Positions 57,788-64,000 of a stretch of DNA of 64,000 bases are shown piece after piece. How positions within the stretch are numbered: position 1 is the first letter of the stretch; the number at the start of each line of letters is the position of its first letter. The DNA comes from Mercenaria mercenaria (taxonomy: Eukaryota; Mollusca; Bivalvia; Venerida; Veneridae). The notes beneath the pieces were generated by a model, which ran no database searches, was not told where the DNA came from, and worked only from the letters and a program-made list of their open reading frames with translations. The stretch lies in assembly GCF_021730395.1 (NCBI RefSeq), contig NC_069367.1, positions 20,272,501-20,336,500 of the forward strand. Direction: 5' to 3'. The position numbers were made by a program, and so were the translations under genes.

Positions 57788-60063
57788 ACAAGAGTGCCAT
57801 GATGGCCCTATATCGCTCACTTTAGTTGCTTGCTTGAACAGATTTCTTTGCTTAAGCTTCACTAACAAAAACTAGGTGGGTAGATCATGGTAAAGATTAT
57901 TCAAGATATCTACTGAAATCTGTTTGAAATTAAAAAGGTTGTCCAAATTTCTTTGCTGTAGCTTCAAAAACAAATAAGTCTATGTAAAGCAAGGGACCAT
58001 CCGGACGTGGCCTATAATGACCCCAGGGTCTTGATTCGAATACTCTTGGTAGAGAACTACTAGAACATAACACATACTAAATATCTAAGCTCTGGGCCTT
58101 ATGGTTTAAGACAAGAATTGTTTTGAAGGTTTTTCCCTGTACAAGTCCATTTAAACCATGTGACCCCCGGGGCGGGCCATATTTGACCCTGGGGAGATAA
58201 TTTGAACAATCTTGGTAGGACCACTAGATGATGCTACATATTAAATATCAAAGCCCTAGGCAACGTGGTTTTGGACAAGAAGATTTTCAGAGGTTTTCTC
58301 TATATAAGTCTTTATAAACCATGTGACCCACAGGGCGGGACATATTTGACCCAAGGGGGATAATTTGAATGAACTTGGTAGAGGACCACAAGATAATGTT
58401 ACATACCAAATATCAAAGCCCTGGGCCCTGTGGTTTTGGACAAGAAAATTTTCACATTTTTTCCTGTATAAGTATATATAAATCGATGTGACCTCCGGCG
58501 CGGGGCCATATTTGACCCTAGGGGGACAATTTAAAAAAACTTGATAGAGGACCACTAAATAATGCTACATACCAAATACCAAAGCCCTAGGCCACTGGCC
58601 CCATATCAGAAACAAAATGCCTCCGTACGTGTTATACCCTACCCCTAGGTATTCTATAAGAACCATGGTCATGAACGGGTTTCCCGTTTCAATCGTAAAT
58701 TTCTCAACTTAAACGTACAGTTCGGTGAATGAGTATCTAGTATATTGAACAAGCGATAATTTATCTTCCATCGTGCATCAGTCACATTGTCTCAATATTC
58801 CATATTGCTGAGATTATCAACATAGTTTATGCTTTCGTCAACGTTACAGAAAAACTTGCTTGACCTTCCCTAATGAACATTCGGTCTAGAGGTCACGGCA
58901 GTGTGCACATGTTTGGCGAAATGTAAACAAACAAAAACAGAATTTAAAAAAATCACATTTTTACAATAAAACTCGAAATGATGAATGAAATTCATCTTGT
59001 ATATGATCTTTAATTTGAACTCGTAAATTGGTCTGCATCTGTTCTGTTTATTTTATTCATTTTGCATATTTATGCTGCATTTTCACATTTTAGCGAACAC
59101 TTGTAGTAAAATGACGATTGACATACATTTTCACATTAGCCAATCAGAATGGTTTTTTAATCTAGAACGGAACTTCACCAGGGAAGTTCAATCAAGTTTT
59201 TTGTGTAACGTTGAAATAACTATAAACTACGCGTTGTTTTTCTAAGATTAAATGTATTGAAAAATGTGACCGGTACACAATGAAAGATAAATCACCACTT
59301 GTTTGATATCCATAGTATACATTTTGGAACTGCGTGTTTCAGGTATGAAATACGCGATTGAAATGGGTTAGTATATTTTTCCCTTCATGACCATGGTTCT
59401 TATAGAATACCTAGGGGTAGGGTATAACACGTACGGAGGCATTTTGTGTCTGATCTGGTGCCAGTGCCCTAGGCCGTGTGGTTGTGGACAAGAAAATTTT
59501 CAAATTGTTTCCCTATATAAGTCTATATAAACCATGTAACCACCGGGGCGGGGCCATATTTAACCCTAGGGGGGTTAAACTTGGCAGAGAACAACAAGAT
59601 GATGCTACATACCAAATATCAAAGCCCTAAGACCTGTGGTTTTGGACAAGAAGATTTTCAAAGTTTTCCCTATATAAGTCTATGTAAACCATGTAAACAC
59701 CAGGACGGGGCCATATTTGACCCTAGGGGAATAATTTGAACAATCTTGGTAGAGGATTATTAGTTGATGCTACATACCAAATATAAAAGCCCTAGGACTT
59801 GTGGTTTTGGACAAGAATATTTTTAAAGTTTTTCCTTTCGGTTGCCATGGCAACCAGAGTTCAGTATGGAATTCAATTCTTTGAATTTTTTTTAAAGAAG
59901 ACCATCCAAGGAACATCCCTGTGAAGTTTCATCAAAATTGGCCTACTGGTTTAGGAGGAGATGTTGTTTAAAGGTAAATGTGGACGGACGACGGACGGAC
60001 GGACGCCGGACGGTGAGCGATCACAATAGCTCACCCTGAGCACTATGTGCTCAAGTAAGCTAA
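57788..60063 (+). mobile_element. Helitron-like/pearl-like element A, host of a MITE
   Basis: Starts ACAAGAGTGCCATGATGGCC and ends with the hairpin TGAGCACTATGTGCTCA followed by AGTAAGCTAA. The middle has ~150-bp units with CATATTTGACCCTAGGGGGA and ATCAAAGCCCTAGGCC. A 3' hairpin just before CTAA fits the Helitron CTRR terminus. A GGACGGACGGACGCC tract precedes the end. No Rep/helicase, so non-autonomous. It is interrupted at 58593-59466 by a MITE. Element B (62372-63314) is a shorter relative. Confidence 0.75.
58593..59466 (+). mobile_element. hAT-like MITE, copy 2 (complete)
   Basis: 874 bp with termini CACTGGC...GCCAGTG and inverted repeats over 100 bp long. The 8-bp sequence CCCTAGGC lies on both sides (58585-58592, 59467-59474). 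The uninterrupted site is visible in element B as AAGCCCTAGGCCTTGTGG, which confirms the borders. An 8-bp duplication and CA..TG ends point to the hAT group. No transposase. Confidence 0.9.
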
Positions 60064-60081
60064 AAAGAGAGAAAAAAGTTA

Positions 60082-60670
60082 CGCAGTAGCAGTAGTGGTG
60101 GTAGTAGTGGTGGTAGTGGTAGTAGTGGTGGTTGTAGCAGTGGCAGTGGTGTTGGTAGTAGTAGTAGTAGTGGTGATGGTAGTGGTAGTGGTAGCGGTGG
60201 TCGTAGTGGTAGTAGTAGTGGTAGTGGTAGTAGTGGCGACTGTCGTAGTATTGGTAGTGGTAGTAGCAGTAGTGGCCGTGGCGGTGGTAGTAGTCGTGCG
60301 GGCTGTAGTGGTAGTAGTAGAGGTGGTGGTAGCGGTAGTGGTAGAGTGGTGTGGTAGTGGTAGTGTGTGGTGGTCGTCGTAGTTGTATGGTAGTAGCACA
60401 TGGTGGTGGTAGGGTAGTGGTGGTGGTGTGTGTAGTAGTGTGGTATGGTATGAGTGGTAGTGTAGTATAGAGGTTGGTGGTAGCGGTAGTGGTGTGTCGT
60501 CTAGTGATTGGTATGTAGTACACTATTGGTGGTGGTAGTGGTAGTGGTGGGTGTAGTGTGAGCGTGTTAGTAGTGATGGTGGTTAGTTGTAGTAGTGGTA
60601 GTAGTGGTGATGGTCGTAGTATTAGTAGTGGTAGTAATAATGGTAGTGGTAGTAGTGGTCGTGGTGTATG
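60082..60670. repeat. (GTRGTG)n low-complexity block
   Basis: Nearly 600 bp of GTAGTGGTGGTAGTGG with strong strand asymmetry (G and T on the plus strand). Long ORFs in every frame (Val-rich plus; Thr-, Pro- or Tyr/His-rich minus) are artefacts. Confidence 0.95.
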
Positions 60671-60679
60671 ACCAAAGAT

Positions 60680-61215
60680 GTTGATTTTTTTTAGGTTTTA
60701 AGTTTAAAGACGAAGATCATATAAAAGTTAAGCTCATCTGTATATAAGTCAGTCTGTAGGTCTTGCCACAAGGTTTACTGAGTGTGAGTATGAACTGAAT
60801 AAGGTCATTTATGTGGGCTGTAGGACCAAACATATTATTTATTAAGGTTTTAAGTTTGAAGGTGAAGGTCATATGAGGGTCAATGCCATTTCTATATAAG
60901 TCAGTTTGTATAGGTCTTGTCACAAGGAATTTTATGTGTGAGTTTGAAATAAATCGCTCATTAATGTGGGCTGTAGGTGAAAATTTGGTTAACCAAAATG
61001 TTTTTTAAGGTTTTAAGATTGAAGGTAAAGGTCATATGAGGATCAAGGTCATCTTTATATAGGTTAGTTTGTAGGGCTTGCCACAAAGGACGGAACTAAA
61101 TCGGGTCATTAATGTGGGCTGTAGGAGAAACGGTAAAATCTGGTTCGTACGGACAGACAAACGGACGGTCAGTTCAATCGTTATATGCCCGGGGGCAGAA
61201 AAAAATGTGTGCGAA
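60680..61215 (+). mobile_element. Dispersed element with ~130-bp units
   Basis: AAGGTTTTAAGTTTGAAGGT, AAGGTCATATGAGG and ATATAAGTCAGTTTGTA recur at about 60690, 60845 and 61000. The block ends with GGACAGACAAACGGACGGTC and TATGCCCGGGGGCAG. Same plan as the other pearl-like elements but an unrelated sequence. Confidence 0.6.
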
Positions 61216-61818
61216 GCTGGCCGCAAAAACAATGTTTAATCCTGAAGATACTGGTCGCTCAGTTGCACTCACAATGTGACTTTTTATTTTAGGCTATCCT
61301 TGTTGTAACTGTACCAGCCCAATGAATTTACTTTCGATTGCTGTTGTTTTATGTTATTTAGAGATCATTAATTAAGTATAGTACCGTGTCCAATTTACAT
61401 TGAACTATACCAACAAAAGTAAGTGTGCAGTTAGAAAAGTCTTAAGCACATTTTGTAATATCCTTTATTTTACTTATTTATTATTATTATTATTATTATT
61501 ATTTATTTTTTATATCCTTAATTCATATAAGTGTTTTACTGATAAATCTTACCAAACAGTGTGTTTGATGTGCAACATGGAGTATTTGAGCCTAGTAATT
61601 TCAAAATGACTTGATGGATGACAGAGTGATGGACCGGACACGAAGTGTGACGGAAGGAATGGTGGACGGACGCACACACACGCACACATGCAGTCTATTC
61701 TAGGTCCCTCTATTTTTCTTCTAAGAGATGGGGACAACAAATGCATTAATGTTTTAACTAAAAGGCCCTCCACCACATAAGGCGTATAAAATAGCATTCA
61801 TAATAAATACATACTTCA

Positions 61819-61944
61819 TCAGCAGCATGGATCTTCCGTTATAACACCACCATTTCTTCCTCCACCATTGGGATCACTGCCAAACAAGCCACCCCTCCCT
61901 CCAGTAAACAGCAACGGTACAGCAAATATTAGGTATAGAAGCTC
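61819..61944 (-). CDS. Possible terminal exon of an unknown minus-strand gene
   Basis: On the minus strand TTTATATCACAG could be an acceptor, followed by a frame coding ELLYLIFAVPLLFTGGRGG, a Gly/Asn-rich stretch (GSDPNGGGRNGG) and TEDPCC-stop. The hydrophobic run followed by a glycine-rich tail reads like real protein more than its surroundings do. The upstream part of the ORF (to 62103) does not. No partner exon was found within the window, so this is a weak call. Confidence 0.25.
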   Translation of the reverse strand, partial: ELLYLIFAVPLLFTGGRGGLFGSDPNGGGRNGGVITEDPCC

Positions 61945-62104
61945 CACTGTGATATAAACAAAACATGCATATTGGTTACACGACGTAATATCTTGTCGGC
62001 ACCTACTGAATGTACGCACGTATTGAACATACAGGTTAGGGTCTGGTTTAACATATGCGTGCGTACACTCAATGCTGACCAATATCTTGTATAACCCAGA
62101 CATT

Positions 62105-62370
62105 GGTAGAAATCAGTTATAACCTTGTAACAATTTCTTTTAAACTTATCACCTTTGAAAATATTGTATAATTAATGTGACCTTTTACAACTATATAGGA
62201 AGTTTAAGCAAGTACACTTATTCCATTACAGTTAAAACTTCATACGAAATGCATTAAAGATGATTGAGAATATTCATGTTTTACTAGCTATATGTTTAAG
62301 ACATGCCAGTTTAATAGCAGCTTTTTTTTTGTTTGCTTTTTTCCACTAACAGATGTTACAGCTAATGTTA
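62105..62370. other. Intergenic, nothing identified
   Basis: AT-rich; no feature supported. Confidence 0.4.
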
Positions 62371-62371
62371 A

Positions 62372-63314
62372 ACAAGAGGGCCATAATGGCCCTATATCGC
62401 TCACCTGAGTTAAGTTGCTTGCTTGAACAAATTTCTTTGCTGAAGCTTCAAAAACAAGAAAGTAGGTCAGTAGGTCATATTCATGGTCACTGAAATTAAG
62501 TTTTAAGATTAGTGAGCAAAACTGTACATGTCATCCAAATTTCAAGGCTGTATCTTATAAAAACAAGAAAGTAGGTCAGTAGGTCACATTCATGGTCACT
62601 GAAAGTCAGTTTTAAGATAGGTGTACAAAACTGAACATGCCATCCAAATTTCAAGGCTGTATCTTAAAAAAACAAGAAAGTAGGTCAGAAGGTACCAAAT
62701 ATCAAAAAGCATAAGCCTTGCAGTTTGGCAAGAAGATTTTTAAAGTTTTTTCCTATATATGTCTATGTAAAACTAGGGAACCCCGTGGCAGAGCCTCTTT
62801 TCACCCCAGGGGAATAATTTGAACAATCTTTGTAGAGGCCCATTATATGATGTTACATACTTAATATCAAAGTCCTAGGCCTTATGGTTTTTGACAATAA
62901 GATTTTCAATGTTTTCCCTATATGAGTCTATATAAACCATGTGACCCCCCGGGCCGGGGTCATATTTGACCCTAGGGGGATAATTTGAACAATCTTGGTA
63001 GAGGCTCACTAGTTGATGCTACATACCAAATATCAAAGCCCTAGGCCTTGTGGTTTTGGACAAGAAGATATTTAAAGTTTTTCCTTTCGGTTCCTTTGGC
63101 AACCAGAGTTCTGTACGGAATTCAATTCTTTGAACAGTTTTTAAAGAAGACCATTCAAGGATCATCTCTGTGAAGTTTCATCAAATTTGGCTTGGTGGTT
63201 TAGGAGGAGATATTGTTTAAAGGGAAGTGTAGATGGACGCCGGACGGACGGAAAGACGCCGGACGGTGAGCGATCACAATAACTCACCCTGAGCCTTTGG
63301 CTCAGGTGAGCTAA
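62372..63314 (+). mobile_element. Helitron-like/pearl-like element B
   Basis: Begins ACAAGAGGGCCATAATGGCC (5' palindrome GGGCCATAATGGCCC) and ends with the hairpin CTGAGCCTTTGGCTCAG then GTGAGCTAA. The first part repeats AAACAAGAAAGTAGGTCAGT about three times; the later part shares the CTAGGGGGATAATTTGAACA units with element A. Non-coding. Confidence 0.78.
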
Positions 63315-63319
63315 AAACA

Positions 63320-64000
63320 GGTCTTTTGCACACTTTTACATCGGTAAACAGGTCCTAATTTCGTACAGGACGTTCTATATCAATGAGGTACATCTTTCAC
63401 AAGTACCTTGAGCTGAGTAGTTAATTATGCACGGGCTACTATATATAGCTTTATCCAATATTGTTACTTTTACTAATCGCTGTTCCAAAGAAGCAACTGA
63501 CAACTGTCCCATTTAGGTCAAATATTGAAGGTAAGTTAACACTGAGTGAGTATTTGCTTTAGATCAAATCGTTATAACCGAACCCATGTTTGCAAAAGAA
63601 ATAACCCTGGCGGACATGCCGCCGGCCAAGTTCCTAGCCTTACTTACAGGCATACTAACACTGTTTGTTTGTTTGTTTTTTGTTGTTTTTTTTTTTTTTT
63701 GTTGTTGTTGTTGTCTCTCTTAACACACGTTTTCTTTCCTGTTAAACCCCCCCCCCCCCCCCCCCAAAAAAAAAAAAAAAATGACAAGAACAGCAGTTTT
63801 ATGCTAGAATAAAGCATAATATTTGCTGAAAAATTGACATAATCTTAATTTATATTTTGTAAGCAAACTCACACAGAGTGACTGTGAGGCCCTGAAAGGG
63901 GTATGTAAAATGGGGACTGTACGAACGTTGAATGATGATAAATTCGACCACTTTGTCATTTACAAATTTTTCTCCTTAGTATTATATTGAAACTTTCCCA
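63320..64000. other. Right flank with homopolymer tracts
   Basis: Contains T-, C- and A-runs at 63688-63780. A short frame (ATG 63583, MFAKEITLADMPPAKFLALL) after a TTTGCTTTAG is mildly protein-like, but no donor or partner exon was found. Confidence 0.4.

Noticed and set aside
60060-60523. Long Val-, Thr- and Pro-rich ORFs on both strands
   Set aside because: Products of GTRGTG low-complexity DNA, open in many frames at once.
63561-63680. Coding exon with frame MFAKEITLADMPPAKFLALL
   Set aside because: An acceptor-like TTTGCTTTAG precedes it, but no donor or partner exon was found and the frame runs into homopolymers.

Overview
The window looks like nuclear DNA of a bivalve mollusc. The evidence is AT-rich sequence, intron-split animal genes with GT-AG borders, tRNA-derived SINEs of the kind common in bivalves, many foldback MITEs, and dispersed elements with about 150-bp internal tandem units that resemble the bivalve 'pearl'/Helitron-like repeats. 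The species cannot be fixed from the sequence alone.

Three host genes can be supported, all on the plus strand. Two are tandem paralogues encoding SLC16/monocarboxylate-transporter-like membrane proteins of the major facilitator superfamily. MCT-A (3228-20104, 592 aa) and MCT-B (41652-55384, 607 aa) each have seven coding exons with the same exon borders and intron phases (1,1,0,1,1,1). Both show the MCT signature blocks RPDGGWGW, RYFDKR and KAGALxDAT, and both carry a cytoplasmic loop of about 205-220 residues coded entirely by exon 4. Between them lies an intronless C-type lectin gene (35092-36090, 332 aa) with a signal peptide, a long helical stalk and one CTLD with EPN and WND motifs. Nothing links the lectin to the transporters except position.

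Layout: 1-3.2 kb, upstream sequence with short repeats. 3.2-20.1 kb, MCT-A; intron 1 holds a broken Penelope-type retroelement and a 1.8-kb 33-bp minisatellite, intron 3 a 40-bp minisatellite, and intron 6 is almost wholly a 58-bp satellite with two insertions. 20.2-25.3 kb, a 38-bp minisatellite split by an I-type LINE fragment and a 1.8-kb insertion. 25.3-28.2 kb, a MITE, a LINE and a SINE in a row. 28.8-29.6 kb, a dispersed repeat. 32.2-34.7 kb, a 2.49-kb terminal-inverted-repeat element. 35-36 kb, the lectin. 37.7-41.3 kb, a minisatellite, a TIR MITE and a duplicated segment with a 1.3-kb insertion. 41.6-55.4 kb, MCT-B with several MITEs and a large tandem-repeat element in its introns. 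56-64 kb, foldback and SINE pieces, two Helitron-like elements (one carrying a hAT-like MITE with a clear 8-bp target duplication) and GT-rich low-complexity DNA.

I did not find a new multi-gene system. The points most worth following are the tandem transporter pair (homogenised exon 5, diverged loop with conserved islands, an odd lysine in MCT-A), the intronless lectin, and several well-delimited non-autonomous transposons whose target duplications can be read directly.
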